Numbered from the stretch's first letter, positions 54,452 through 62,025 are shown. The stretch is DNA of 64,000 nucleotides from Polynucleobacter sp. JS-JIR-5-A7 (GCF_018687935.1 NZ_CP061308.1:1048048-1112047), one strand, 5' to 3'. The notes: a model not told the origin generated them from the letters alone. Made by a program: numbers and translations.

Positions 54452-55270
54452 ATGACTGCCCCATTACCCAACAATCTGAATAGCGCTGATGCCCTCGTTT
54501 TATACGGCGAGAGCTTTGCCAGCCGTTTACTATTAGGCACCTCACGCTATCCTTCTCCAAAGGTACTCGAGAATGCAGTAGAGACGGCCAATCCAGCGAT
54601 GATTACCGTAAGCTTGCGTCGCCAGGGTACTAGCACTACTGAAGCCCATAGCGGCTTTTGGGATCTGCTCAAGAAAATGTCAGTCCCCGTTCTACCAAAT
54701 ACGGCAGGCTGCCATAGTCCGCAAGAGGTCATTACTACTGCCCAGATGGCGCGCGAAGTGTTTGAGAATGATTGGATTAAGTTAGAGCTCATCGGCGATG
54801 ACTACACTTTGCAACCCGATACGTTGCGCCTTGTGCAAACTGCAGAAACCTTAATTAAAGATGGTTTTAAGGTGTTACCGTACTGCACTGAAGATTTGAT
54901 TTTGTGCCAACGTTTGGTGGATGTAGGTTGCCAAGCAGTGATGCCTTGGGCTGCGCCTATTGGTACTGGTCAAGGCCCACTGAATCCATATGCCATGAAG
55001 TTATTGCGTGACCGCATCAAGGTACCACTGATTGTGGATGCCGGATTAGGACTTCCTTCCCATGCTTGCACGGTAATGGAATGGGGTTTTGATGGCGTGC
55101 TGCTAAATACCGCTGTAGCCCTTGCGAATGATCCTGCGGCTATGGCTAAATCCTTTGCGATGGCTGTGGATGCAGGTCGAACTGCTTACCTGTCAGGCGC
55201 CATGAAACCACAAGAGTCTGCCCAAGCAAGTACCCCTTTAGTTGGCACACCCTTTTGGCATCAAGCCTAG
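54452..55270 (+). CDS. thiG: Thiazole synthase ThiG
   Basis: A 272-residue TIM-barrel synthase that forms the thiazole phosphate from DXP, dehydroglycine and ThiS sulfur. The Schiff-base Lys is in WIKLELIGDDYTLQPD, and GLGLPSHACTVMEWG with DGVLLNTAVA is the phosphate-binding end. Lies 20 bases after thiS. Confidence 0.95.
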   Translation: MTAPLPNNLNSADALVLYGESFASRLLLGTSRYPSPKVLENAVETANPAMITVSLRRQGTSTTEAHSGFWDLLKKMSVPVLPNTAGCHSPQEVITTAQMAREVFENDWIKLELIGDDYTLQPDTLRLVQTAETLIKDGFKVLPYCTEDLILCQRLVDVGCQAVMPWAAPIGTGQGPLNPYAMKLLRDRIKVPLIVDAGLGLPSHACTVMEWGFDGVLLNTAVALANDPAAMAKSFAMAVDAGRTAYLSGAMKPQESAQASTPLVGTPFWHQA

Positions 55271-55280
55271 AGACTAATCC

Positions 55281-56207
55281 ATGAGTCTAGTACGTGACCT
55301 TGCCGATCAGATTATTCAAGCGCATAAAGGCGATGAATTGTGTATTCCATTGCCACAATTTTCCATGTGCTCACCTCCTCCACGCATTGATAATGAGGCT
55401 GCAACTGATCATTACGAACTTGCTGGCGCACTTGCTGCTATTGAAATGGGCTTTATTGAATCGGATGCCAAAGTCTTAGGGAAAGCATGGTCACGCATGA
55501 CCTTGCATGATGGTGGTTTTAATCCGTTTAAGTGGCCCAGCAGACCAGAGCAGTTCGACTTATTGCCTTGGACGCGCAATATGAATCCAAATGCTTTTAA
55601 AGAATGTCCGAAGCGCTTGGGACTTTATGGTGTCATGCCCGATGCTGATTGGGTAAAGCGTATGGTTGAAGCTGAACTGCCGACTGTGCAATTGCGCTTT
55701 AAATCTGAAGATCGCTACAAAATCAGAAAACAAATTAAGGAATCTGTCAAAGCGGTTGAGGGCAGCAAGACCTTACTCTTTATCAATGACTTCTGGGAAG
55801 AGGCTATAGATGCACAGGCTTATGGAGTGCATCTCGGACAAGAGGATTTAGAGACTGCTGATTTGGAAAAAATTCGGGCGGCAGGTTTAAGGCTGGGCCT
55901 AAGCACTCATGGTTATGCTGAGTTAGCTCATGCAGACCGTTTTTGTCCTAGCTATATTGCGATGGGCGCAGTCTTCGCGACTAACCTTAAGAAAATGCCC
56001 ACGGCACCACAAGGACTAGGCAGACTATATCAATACGCGAAATTGATGAGTCACTATCCATTAGTTGCCATTGGTGGCATCGATCAAGAAAGCATTCATG
56101 TGGTTGCCAAGAGTGGCGTAGGTTCTGTTGCGGTGGTGAGGGCTATCACACAAGCCAAAGATCCTAAGGCTGCCGTCAAACACCTGCAAGCATTAATGCA
56201 AACTTAG
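55281..56207 (+). CDS. thiE: Thiamine phosphate synthase ThiE with N-terminal extension
   Basis: A 308-residue protein whose last 200 residues are a ThiE TIM barrel (LGLYGVMPDADWVKRMVEA, FINDFWEEAIDAQAYGVHLGQ, GLSTHGYAELAHA, PLVAIGGID). The first 105 or so residues form an extra domain with FSMCSPPPRIDNEAATDHYEL, found in Burkholderiales ThiE but absent from E. coli (211). It couples HMP-PP and thiazole phosphate. Its 3' end overlaps that of the next convergent gene by four bases. Confidence 0.9.
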   Translation: MSLVRDLADQIIQAHKGDELCIPLPQFSMCSPPPRIDNEAATDHYELAGALAAIEMGFIESDAKVLGKAWSRMTLHDGGFNPFKWPSRPEQFDLLPWTRNMNPNAFKECPKRLGLYGVMPDADWVKRMVEAELPTVQLRFKSEDRYKIRKQIKESVKAVEGSKTLLFINDFWEEAIDAQAYGVHLGQEDLETADLEKIRAAGLRLGLSTHGYAELAHADRFCPSYIAMGAVFATNLKKMPTAPQGLGRLYQYAKLMSHYPLVAIGGIDQESIHVVAKSGVGSVAVVRAITQAKDPKAAVKHLQALMQT

Positions 56208-56533
56208 TTTTTAGAAATTGATAAAGCTTTATTGCCAATCACCAATTTACCCGCAGCAGGACAGATTAAAACATCTTTGTAGCGAACCGGAACATACTCA
56301 TATTGTCCTCCTGATGCGACTTTCCAAGTAGAGTTGTCATAGAGGGTAAATACATCTCCCGGATTGCCATAGAAAGTAAATGGCTCTTTAATGACATCCT
56401 TGTAGCAAGTGATAGCTTCGCCTTTAGATGTTTGCGAAATTACAACTTGCGAAGACGCCACAAACGCAGGAAATAAAACCAATAAAGCTACAGACTTTCG
56501 AACGAATAATCTGTTGAATTTTTTTCCGCTCAT
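56204..56533 (-). CDS. Small exported protein of unknown function
   Basis: A 109-residue protein with a Sec-type signal (MSGKKFNRLFVRKSVALLVL, cleaved near VASS). The mature part is short, with two Cys (ITCYKDV and LICPAAG) that could form a disulfide, and an aromatic YGNPGDVFTLYDNSTWKV segment. I do not recognise a family. It overlaps the upstream MarR-like gene by four bases (ATGA), so the two are expressed together. Confidence 0.65.
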   Translation of the reverse strand: MSGKKFNRLFVRKSVALLVLFPAFVASSQVVISQTSKGEAITCYKDVIKEPFTFYGNPGDVFTLYDNSTWKVASGGQYEYVPVRYKDVLICPAAGKLVIGNKALSISKN

Positions 56534-56871
56534 CGATTCTGAGAAGCAACTAATAATTCGTCTTTATCTTTGAGCCAGGACAAGCCGTGTTTAGTGGGCA
56601 ATACGTACTTACGTCTTGCATCACGCTTACAAGTCTCGGTCTTTATCATCTTCTTTAAGATCAAAGTCTTCATAATGGAATGAAGGGTGGCTTGTGAGGC
56701 AATATCTCCAAGCAAGATAAGATCTAAAACCGAAAATTCCACACCATCAGAATAAGCCCCTAATACAGCCTCTAGGACCAGAAGCTCTTTGCAATCATTG
56801 ATCTTGTAGCGCTTATTGATCTTGCGGGTAGACTTCGAAAATTCCAAAAAGGGGGACGAGGAAAATAACAT
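56530..56871 (-). CDS. MarR-like winged-helix protein
   Basis: A 113-residue protein with a winged-HTH: LDLILLGDIASQATLHSIMK (helix-turn-helix) followed by a wing, KKMIKTETCKRDARRKYVL, and the TKHGLSWL helix. This is the MarR pattern of 'D.R.k.v.lT..G'. It is short because the dimerisation helices are reduced. Its exported neighbour is its likely target or partner. Confidence 0.65.
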   Translation of the reverse strand: MLFSSSPFLEFSKSTRKINKRYKINDCKELLVLEAVLGAYSDGVEFSVLDLILLGDIASQATLHSIMKTLILKKMIKTETCKRDARRKYVLPTKHGLSWLKDKDELLVASQNR

Positions 56872-57004
56872 GCTCGCTATCGTATTACCTCTATGGCTAA
56901 TATCCTAGAAGTATCGAAAATAACTTTTATATTTAATTTTTATAAAAGGTCTACGCTCAGCAATACGAATCAGTCAGCGAAAATCTCAATAGCAGCTATT
57001 GGGC

Positions 57005-57886
57005 TTAACTACTTTCTTCATTTGGCAAAGCAGTTGGATAAAAATCGTGCATATGCCAAAGCGGGCCAGGACCCTCCCCAATACTCAAGAAGCGGCCCGC
57101 TTCTAGTCCTGCCTCAACATAAGCAATCGCTTTAGCAACCGCATGACTTAAATCATGACCATCCGCTAAATAAGTCGCAATCGCCGCAGCAAGAGAACAG
57201 CCGGTACCGTGAGTATTTGCAGTGTTCACACGATAGTGTTTGAACTCTTTTGACTGAACCACTTCAAGACTATCTTCAATCGTGCGCCACATTAAATAGT
57301 CAGTAATTTGAGTATGGCTTGCATCAAGATGACCGCCCTTAATCAGAACTGCTTGCGGACCCATCTCGAGTAATTTTTGTGCTGCGAATTGAAATTCATT
57401 TGGGCCAGCAATATCGTGACCCAATAGTAAAGATGCTTCATCTAAATTTGGAGTGATCAGTGTTGCCATTGGAAATAACTCTTGCATCATTGCCTGAGCA
57501 GTATCGTCACCACCCAAACTTGCGCCTGAGGTTGCGCGCAATACAGGGTCTAAGATAATTCTGCTGACACCATGCTTACGAAGTGTTTTGGCCACAGTGC
57601 GAACAATTTCTGGGCTAGCTAACATACCGATCTTGACGATATCAGCGCCAATATCTAATAAAACGGCATCGATTTGAGCCTCCACGACATCTAAGTCGAC
57701 ATCCTGAATACGCGTAACCCCTAAAGTGTTTTGAGCTGTAATTGCTGTGATCACAGACATCCCATAGCCACCGAGGGCAGTGATTACTTTGAGGTCGGCC
57801 TGAAGTCCTGCTCCACCGCCGCTATCCGAGCCAGCAATAGTCAGTACCCTGGGGATACGGATAGAAGTGGGAAGAAGTGATTTCAT
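57005..57886 (-). CDS. thiD: Hydroxymethylpyrimidine/phosphomethylpyrimidine kinase ThiD
   Basis: A 293-residue ribokinase-fold enzyme that phosphorylates HMP and HMP-P for ThiE. VLTIAGSDSGGGAGLQADLK is the N-terminal signature; the catalytic region is VNTANTHGTGCSLAAAIATY. It is separated from the thiC operon and has no riboswitch. Divergent from tRNA-Asn. Confidence 0.95.
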   Translation of the reverse strand: MKSLLPTSIRIPRVLTIAGSDSGGGAGLQADLKVITALGGYGMSVITAITAQNTLGVTRIQDVDLDVVEAQIDAVLLDIGADIVKIGMLASPEIVRTVAKTLRKHGVSRIILDPVLRATSGASLGGDDTAQAMMQELFPMATLITPNLDEASLLLGHDIAGPNEFQFAAQKLLEMGPQAVLIKGGHLDASHTQITDYLMWRTIEDSLEVVQSKEFKHYRVNTANTHGTGCSLAAAIATYLADGHDLSHAVAKAIAYVEAGLEAGRFLSIGEGPGPLWHMHDFYPTALPNEESS

Positions 57887-57907
57887 CTTGCTATAATATC
57901 GGCTTAT

Positions 57908-57983
57908 TCCTCGATAGCTCAGTCGGTAGAGCGCCGGACTGTTAATCCGTAGGTCCCTGGTTCGAGCCCAGGTCGAGGAGCCA
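57908..57983 (+). tRNA. tRNA-Asn (anticodon GTT), element attachment site
   Basis: A 76-base tRNA: acceptor TCCTCGA/TCGAGGA, anticodon loop CTGTTAA (GTT), T-arm CCTGG-TTCGAGC-CCAGG, discriminator G, encoded CCA. Its 3' 45 bases belong to the left 49-bp repeat and were supplied by the integrated element, so the gene is still intact. Confidence 0.97.
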
Positions 57984-57987
57984 AATA
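57939..57987. repeat. Left attachment site (49-bp direct repeat)
   Basis: Covers the tRNA-Asn anticodon arm to just past the CCA, identical to 61973-62021. Overlaps the tRNA 3' half, the usual crossover zone of tRNA-targeting tyrosine integrases. Confidence 0.92.
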
Positions 57988-58065
57988 CCTTGTAGTAACG
58001 GGGCTTTTAAGACTCCCACTTTAGTCCGCTGGTGAAAAAAGCGGTCACCTAAATTGGAGTTAAAT

Positions 58066-59076
58066 ATGAATCGTTACAAGTCTTTAGAAGTACCGTTTGA
58101 CAGCTTGTCAGTGATTTCCGGCACTACAAGTATCCAAACAGCCCTTACCGCCTTTCCCGAGCGTAACGGCAATGTCACCATCTCCCAAGCAATTGATGCC
58201 TACATGGCCTGCTATCAAGGCAAAGATGAGTCACGTGCTCAGCGTATGGTTTGGTGGCAAGTCAAACTTGGGGGCCTCACCTTAAATGAGGTTGATGAGG
58301 ATCACATCTTCTTTGCAATTGAAGAACTTTCTAATAAGCATGCTCGTTACTATGCCGGTAAGGATGCAGATGGTAAATCCATCTTTAAATCCAAAAATAA
58401 ACCGTATGCCCCAGCCACAATAAATCGATACTCAGCAGCAATAGGGGCACTATTTACATGGTGTATCAAAAAACGCATCACACCCAAACGCTGGGAGCAC
58501 CCCTGCAAGGCCATTGAGCGTATGCCTGAAAATAATGAAGTAACTCGCTATTTGAGTAATGATGAGCGGATTGCACTCCTAGCATCATGCAGAGAGTCAA
58601 AGTGGCCAAAGCTGTACTTGCTTGTGCTTCTAGGCATTACAACTGGTGCTCGTAAGGGTGAACTTAAAAGATTGAGATGGTCAGACATTGACCTAGAAAG
58701 AGCCGAAGCATATGCAGGGGTTACTAAAAATGGTGATCGCAAAACCCTGCCACTACTCCCAGTGATCGTTGAGGAAATGATGAAATTTGAACGGTCAACA
58801 AACCAGCATATTTTTGCCTCCACAAGAATTCCCAGCCAGCCCTACAATCATGAAGATATGTGGCGGCAGGCTCTAAAAAAAGCCAAAGTTAAAGATTTTC
58901 GCTTCCATGATTTACGTCATAGCTGTGCATCGTACCTAGCCCAAAATAATGCTACGCTATTGGAAATAGCGGATGTTTTGGGGCATCGCAATATGGCAAT
59001 GACCAAACGCTATGCCCACCTTGCCACCAAACACAAGTCCGACCTAGTGAACCGCATTATGGGGGACTTTCGATGA
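58066..59076 (+). CDS. int: Tyrosine recombinase / phage-type integrase
   Basis: A 336-residue integrase. The catalytic set is complete: Arg196 (TTGARKGEL), Lys221 (VTKNGD), His281 and Arg284 (HDLRHSCASY), His307 (LGHRNM) and the nucleophile Tyr316 (KRYAHL). A SAM-like N-terminal core-binding domain is at about 38-145. Start at ATG 58066, with GGAG six bases upstream; a TTG four codons earlier is less likely. It reads away from tRNA-Asn and its stop overlaps the next start (ATGA). It should integrate and, with a partner, excise the element. Confidence 0.94.
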   Translation: MNRYKSLEVPFDSLSVISGTTSIQTALTAFPERNGNVTISQAIDAYMACYQGKDESRAQRMVWWQVKLGGLTLNEVDEDHIFFAIEELSNKHARYYAGKDADGKSIFKSKNKPYAPATINRYSAAIGALFTWCIKKRITPKRWEHPCKAIERMPENNEVTRYLSNDERIALLASCRESKWPKLYLLVLLGITTGARKGELKRLRWSDIDLERAEAYAGVTKNGDRKTLPLLPVIVEEMMKFERSTNQHIFASTRIPSQPYNHEDMWRQALKKAKVKDFRFHDLRHSCASYLAQNNATLLEIADVLGHRNMAMTKRYAHLATKHKSDLVNRIMGDFR

Positions 59077-59543
59077 AAAATTCAGATTACTCCGCATCAC
59101 TGCAAGTTATTGTTCAAGAGATTATTGACGAAGGTAAAACATCGCCAAGACAAGGCGTGGAGCTTCGTATGATTCAATCAACTTTAGACTATCTATTGGC
59201 GATTGAAGCGACTATTGAATCAGGAAAAAGCGAACGACTCGATCGCTTATTGAAGAGTCAAGTGCCAATTCATGCAAAATTATTGCCTGCAATATCTGAT
59301 TGCCTCAAAACAATTCAGCATGGCACACAAGTTGGTAGGCCATCGGCCTTTACTCCCACTCAAGAGGAAATAATTTACGAAATATTGGGTCGCAATAAAT
59401 CGGTTCCGAAATCAACCATCACAGAAGAAATTGCTGCACTAGCATTTGAGCTGGATGTTAGCGAAAGTACTGTTAAGCGAATATGGGATCGATTTCAAAA
59501 GCAACGAAAAGAACAAAAAGTTCAAAAACCCCCTAGTTTTTGA
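59073..59543 (+). CDS. Element protein with C-terminal helix-turn-helix, unknown role
   Basis: A 156-residue protein coupled to int by an ATGA overlap. The N-terminal half is helical; the C-terminal part has a likely HTH, ELDVSESTVKRIWDRFQKQR (about 127-146), after a VGRPSAFTPTQEE linker. A regulator or excision cofactor is possible. I do not recognise a named family. Confidence 0.65.
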   Translation: MKNSDYSASLQVIVQEIIDEGKTSPRQGVELRMIQSTLDYLLAIEATIESGKSERLDRLLKSQVPIHAKLLPAISDCLKTIQHGTQVGRPSAFTPTQEEIIYEILGRNKSVPKSTITEEIAALAFELDVSESTVKRIWDRFQKQRKEQKVQKPPSF

Positions 59544-59578
59544 CTTTGAAATAACACTCCATAAATCACAAACTCTTA

Positions 59579-59606
59579 CCAAGATCTTAAATTTTTTAGA
59601 TCTTGG
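59579..59606. repeat. Inverted repeat upstream of the rep genes
   Basis: CCAAGATCT (59579-59587) pairs with AGATCTTGG (59598-59606) around a ten-base AT loop. It lies in the 112-base gap before the putative DNA-binding gene and could be an operator or replication site. No terminator tail. Confidence 0.5.
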
Positions 59607-59655
59607 GGTCGGAAAGCCTCGTTACTACAGGGTAATTTTTGATAAAGGGGTTGTG

Positions 59656-59901
59656 ATGCAAATGATTACACAAAATAACTTAATAGCACTCTCAAATTTA
59701 AACGACTATAGGCGAGCTGGTCGTGAACATATATTTCCGAGTGAAGCCAGTCTGCTATGGTTTATTCGTAAAAACAAAATAGTGCTAGCCAAAGCAGGTG
59801 CAATACTTAAACCTGCTGGACGATTAATGATTAATCAAGATAAGTTTGATAATGCCGTCCTAAATATTGGCATTCTTGATAATCATCTAGTCGAGAACTG
59901 A
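59656..59901 (+). CDS. Small putative DNA-binding protein of the element
   Basis: An 81-residue protein starting at ATG 59656 (MQMITQNN). The middle, EHIFPSEASLLWFIRKNKIV, followed by LAKAGAILKPAGRLMINQDKF, resembles short proteins of integrative elements that sit beside rep or excision genes. One base separates its stop from the HUH gene start. Function unproven; possible Xis-like or replication accessory protein. Confidence 0.6.
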   Translation: MQMITQNNLIALSNLNDYRRAGREHIFPSEASLLWFIRKNKIVLAKAGAILKPAGRLMINQDKFDNAVLNIGILDNHLVEN

Positions 59902-59902
59902 A

Positions 59903-60337
59903 ATGAGTCCAAGCAAAAATGAAATCCTTAATTTCCTAAATAGTATCGGCCCGTTTGATTGGGCTGTAACAATAAATCTAAAAAAACGTCACCCAATTTA
60001 TCACACGTATTTAACACCGCAAATATTTGAACAAACTGGTCGACACTATCTATCGCTAGTAAATAAAGGCTTATTTAAACGGCAGTACCGCTATGGTCAT
60101 GCCATGTTGAATGGTATTTTTTGCATGGAGCGTGGTGGAATAGAAAAACGTCCTCACCTTCACTTTGCCATTGGAAGTAATAACAAGCTGGATAAAGAAG
60201 AGTTATTAAGTCAGCTTAATAAAGCGTATAAAAAGATGGATTGGGTTAAAGGTGATATTAATATTGCACCCTATAAAGATGTTGGGTGGCTCGACTACCT
60301 GACAAAGACAGGTTTTGACAGCGTTATTTTGTATTAG
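59903..60337 (+). CDS. Minimal HUH endonuclease (rolling-circle Rep-like, one tyrosine)
   Basis: A 144-residue protein with the hallmarks of HUH nucleases: a first strand FDWAVTINLKKRH (18-30), the metal-binding HUH motif PHLHFAIG (His85, His87) and a Y-x-x-K motif WLDYLTKTG (Tyr132, Lys135) as single nucleophile. Rolling-circle Rep proteins and IS200-type transposases share this plan; the N-terminal motif, the lack of IS200 ends and position in an integrated element favour Rep. No helicase domain. Two hairpins directly follow the stop. Confidence 0.72.
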   Translation: MSPSKNEILNFLNSIGPFDWAVTINLKKRHPIYHTYLTPQIFEQTGRHYLSLVNKGLFKRQYRYGHAMLNGIFCMERGGIEKRPHLHFAIGSNNKLDKEELLSQLNKAYKKMDWVKGDINIAPYKDVGWLDYLTKTGFDSVILY

Positions 60338-60340
60338 AAG

Positions 60341-60403
60341 GGCCAATGCCATTGGCCTGATAGGTCGTGTCATGTTTTTTGAAAGAAGACTTTGATAGTC
60401 TTC
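60341..60403. repeat. Two hairpins after the HUH gene, candidate origin
   Basis: GGCCAATG and CATTGGCC (60341-60357) form a perfect eight-base stem around one C, starting three bases after the stop. GAAGAC and GTCTTC (60385-60403) form a second with a seven-base loop. HUH nucleases nick at such structures; a T-rich stretch between them could instead serve termination. Confidence 0.5.
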
Positions 60404-60460
60404 AATCACCTCCCACAACCATATCCAGCACAACAACTCTGCACAATAAATTGACCGCTT

Positions 60461-60649
60461 ATGCATACAGATACTGAAGTTCGTGATGACACCACCCCTC
60501 GTATCAATCTATCAACATCTGAAGACATCAGGCGTGAAATGGCAAAGGTATACCGTGAAACAAGGTGCAACAAAATATTGCCTAGCAACGGCACTAAGCT
60601 GGTCTATATGCTCATTAACATCCTCAAAGCATATGAGGCACCGAAATAG
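60461..60649 (+). CDS. Short phage-type protein, apparently frameshifted near its end
   Basis: A 62-residue protein with EDIRREMAKVYRETR, a motif I recall in small conserved proteins of phages and integrated elements. Those continue after the LINILKAYE segment into an acidic 'ekrLaeLE' tail. Here the reading frame ends in APK, but shifting by one base at 60637 gives GTEIEKKLTDLELADLDGGK and a stop at 60697-60699, overlapping the next start as ATGA. A lost G in a GGG run is the simplest account. Confidence 0.6.
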   Translation: MHTDTEVRDDTTPRINLSTSEDIRREMAKVYRETRCNKILPSNGTKLVYMLINILKAYEAPK

Positions 60650-60695
60650 AGAAAAAGCTCACAGACCTCGAATTAGCCGATTTAGATGGTGGTAA

Positions 60696-60890
60696 ATGAC
60701 CTTTAAAAGCCGACTACAAAAGCTAGTCAACAAGCTACAGCCCGAAGCAACCAAAATTTACTATATGGGTTGGGCTGACTGCACTTGGAGCCAATCAGAG
60801 GGCCTGATTAGGCAGGATGGTGAATCTAAAGAAGATTTCTGTAACAGGGTCCATCAAATCACTAGAAAACAGTTCTTGTGGTTTGAATGA
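60696..60890 (+). CDS. Short element protein of unknown function
   Basis: A 64-residue protein starting MTFKSRLQKLVNKLQPE with a Trp-rich middle (GWADCTWSQ) and GESKEDFCNRVHQITRKQFL. It resembles small companions of the preceding gene in prophage-like regions. It begins exactly where the restored frame of the upstream gene stops. Confidence 0.55.
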   Translation: MTFKSRLQKLVNKLQPEATKIYYMGWADCTWSQSEGLIRQDGESKEDFCNRVHQITRKQFLWFE

Positions 60891-60928
60891 CGCTGAAATC
60901 ATCATCGGAGTATTCATCCGAATAAATT

Positions 60929-61876
60929 CTACTTTTTCAGAGCTTTAACCTGCGTCATATAGCCACCATGGTCACCACAGATTCTATTGAAGGCAACCCC
61001 TGATAGCGATGACGGTTCGCCAATTTTCCTCATGCCAATACTTTGCTGACCGTTCCGAATGAGGACGTCTGTACCGTCATTGCAATTGGCTCGGTAAGTG
61101 TAATCAGAATCATGATCGCCTCTCTTATCTAAAACATATGCAGCTATTCGCATTTCACGGATAGTATTTTTAGCATCAACCACAATATATTCATTGTTGA
61201 TGACCTCAAATGACCTAGCTAAAGTTTGCTGATCAGCATGTTTGAAATCAGATGGTCGATTTATATTCTTTTTATCCGCTGATGGAAATCGCCCAGTTTG
61301 ATACAAAAAATAATTTGTGCTTTCATCCATCACAAATCTCCTACCGCATACCCTGGTCTTAATGTAAGCCATTGCTGTTTGAGGCTTTATGAAGTGCCAA
61401 CATTCACTCGCTCCAGGAAGTATCGTTCCAGTGGCTGGATTTGGACCCAAATCACAACTTTGATTTATCAAGCTCTCAGATAATTGAGTATTGGTAAAGC
61501 AATTTACCTTTTGAAGATACGGCCCAATTGCCTTCCTATCGAATAATCCATCATCATCGTTTGGAATGCTTACAGTATCAAGCTCATCCTTAGTGGCAGA
61601 TGCCTTCTTTGCAGACTCAACGTCAATAGAACGTTTTCTCTGGTTTGGGGCCCAATATGACCAATAGCTAATCGTATTGTCCTCGTCCATCGTCAATGAC
61701 TCAGGATCATAAAACCAGTCAATATTTAAAGACTCAGCCAAAATAATCCAATTGCCATGCAAATATGAATTTAAGTCTCGGTAAGGTTCGATAACTTTTG
61801 CAGGCGGGGGCTTAACAATAGTAGTGCACCCCACCATTCCAACAATCAGAACTAAAAATAAAGACTTTATATTCAT
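60929..61876 (-). CDS. Lipoprotein cargo gene, possibly surface-adhesin-E-like
   Basis: A 315-residue protein with a lipoprotein signal, MNIKSLFLVLIVGMVGC, giving a lipidated Cys17. The region HGNWIILAESLNIDWFYDPE (about 40-59) and following YWSYW recall the surface-adhesin protein E fold. A second part (180-300) has six or so Cys. It is on the opposite strand from the other element genes and next to the right repeat, the usual place for cargo. Adhesin identity is a weak, memory-based match. Confidence 0.62.
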   Translation of the reverse strand: MNIKSLFLVLIVGMVGCTTIVKPPPAKVIEPYRDLNSYLHGNWIILAESLNIDWFYDPESLTMDEDNTISYWSYWAPNQRKRSIDVESAKKASATKDELDTVSIPNDDDGLFDRKAIGPYLQKVNCFTNTQLSESLINQSCDLGPNPATGTILPGASECWHFIKPQTAMAYIKTRVCGRRFVMDESTNYFLYQTGRFPSADKKNINRPSDFKHADQQTLARSFEVINNEYIVVDAKNTIREMRIAAYVLDKRGDHDSDYTYRANCNDGTDVLIRNGQQSIGMRKIGEPSSLSGVAFNRICGDHGGYMTQVKALKK

Positions 61877-61972
61877 AGCTCAAATGATAGTTTAAGTTGG
61901 ATGTTGGTGGCCATAAGTTGAAAATAAGAGAGATTCTGCGTATATTTAGACGGATTGGAGTCTAAAAGGTGT

Positions 61973-62021
61973 CTGTTAATCCGTAGGTCCCTGGTTCGAG
62001 CCCAGGTCGAGGAGCCAAATA
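61973..62021. repeat. Right attachment site (49-bp direct repeat), displaced tRNA-Asn 3' end
   Basis: Identical to 57939-57987. It is the original chromosomal tRNA-Asn 3' segment, now separated from the tRNA by the element. It is not a functional tRNA because the 5' half is absent. Confidence 0.92.
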
Positions 62022-62025
62022 AGTG

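Larger units (their letters stand above)
57939..62021 (+). mobile_element. 4.03-kb integrative element in tRNA-Asn
   Basis: Bounded by perfect 49-bp direct repeats (57939-57987 and 61973-62021), 4034 bp from repeat to repeat. Contents in order: tyrosine integrase next to the tRNA, HTH-like protein, putative DNA-binding protein, HUH nuclease, hairpins, two short phage-type genes and, on the other strand, a lipoprotein. The rep region is AT-rich (about 34% GC by hand over 59881-60000). No capsid, terminase, relaxase or conjugation genes are visible. It looks like a phage satellite or replicating integrative element. Confidence 0.88.

Noticed and set aside
59903..60337. IS200/IS605-type transposase
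   Set aside because: The HUH and Y motifs fit in principle, but no TnpB, no IS-end hairpins flanking a short unit, and the gene lies in an operon of an integrase-bounded element.
61973..62017. A second tRNA-Asn gene
   Set aside because: Only the 3' part from the anticodon loop onward is present; it is the displaced half of the attachment site.
57939..62021. Complete prophage
   Set aside because: Only about 4 kb, with no structural, packaging or lysis genes.
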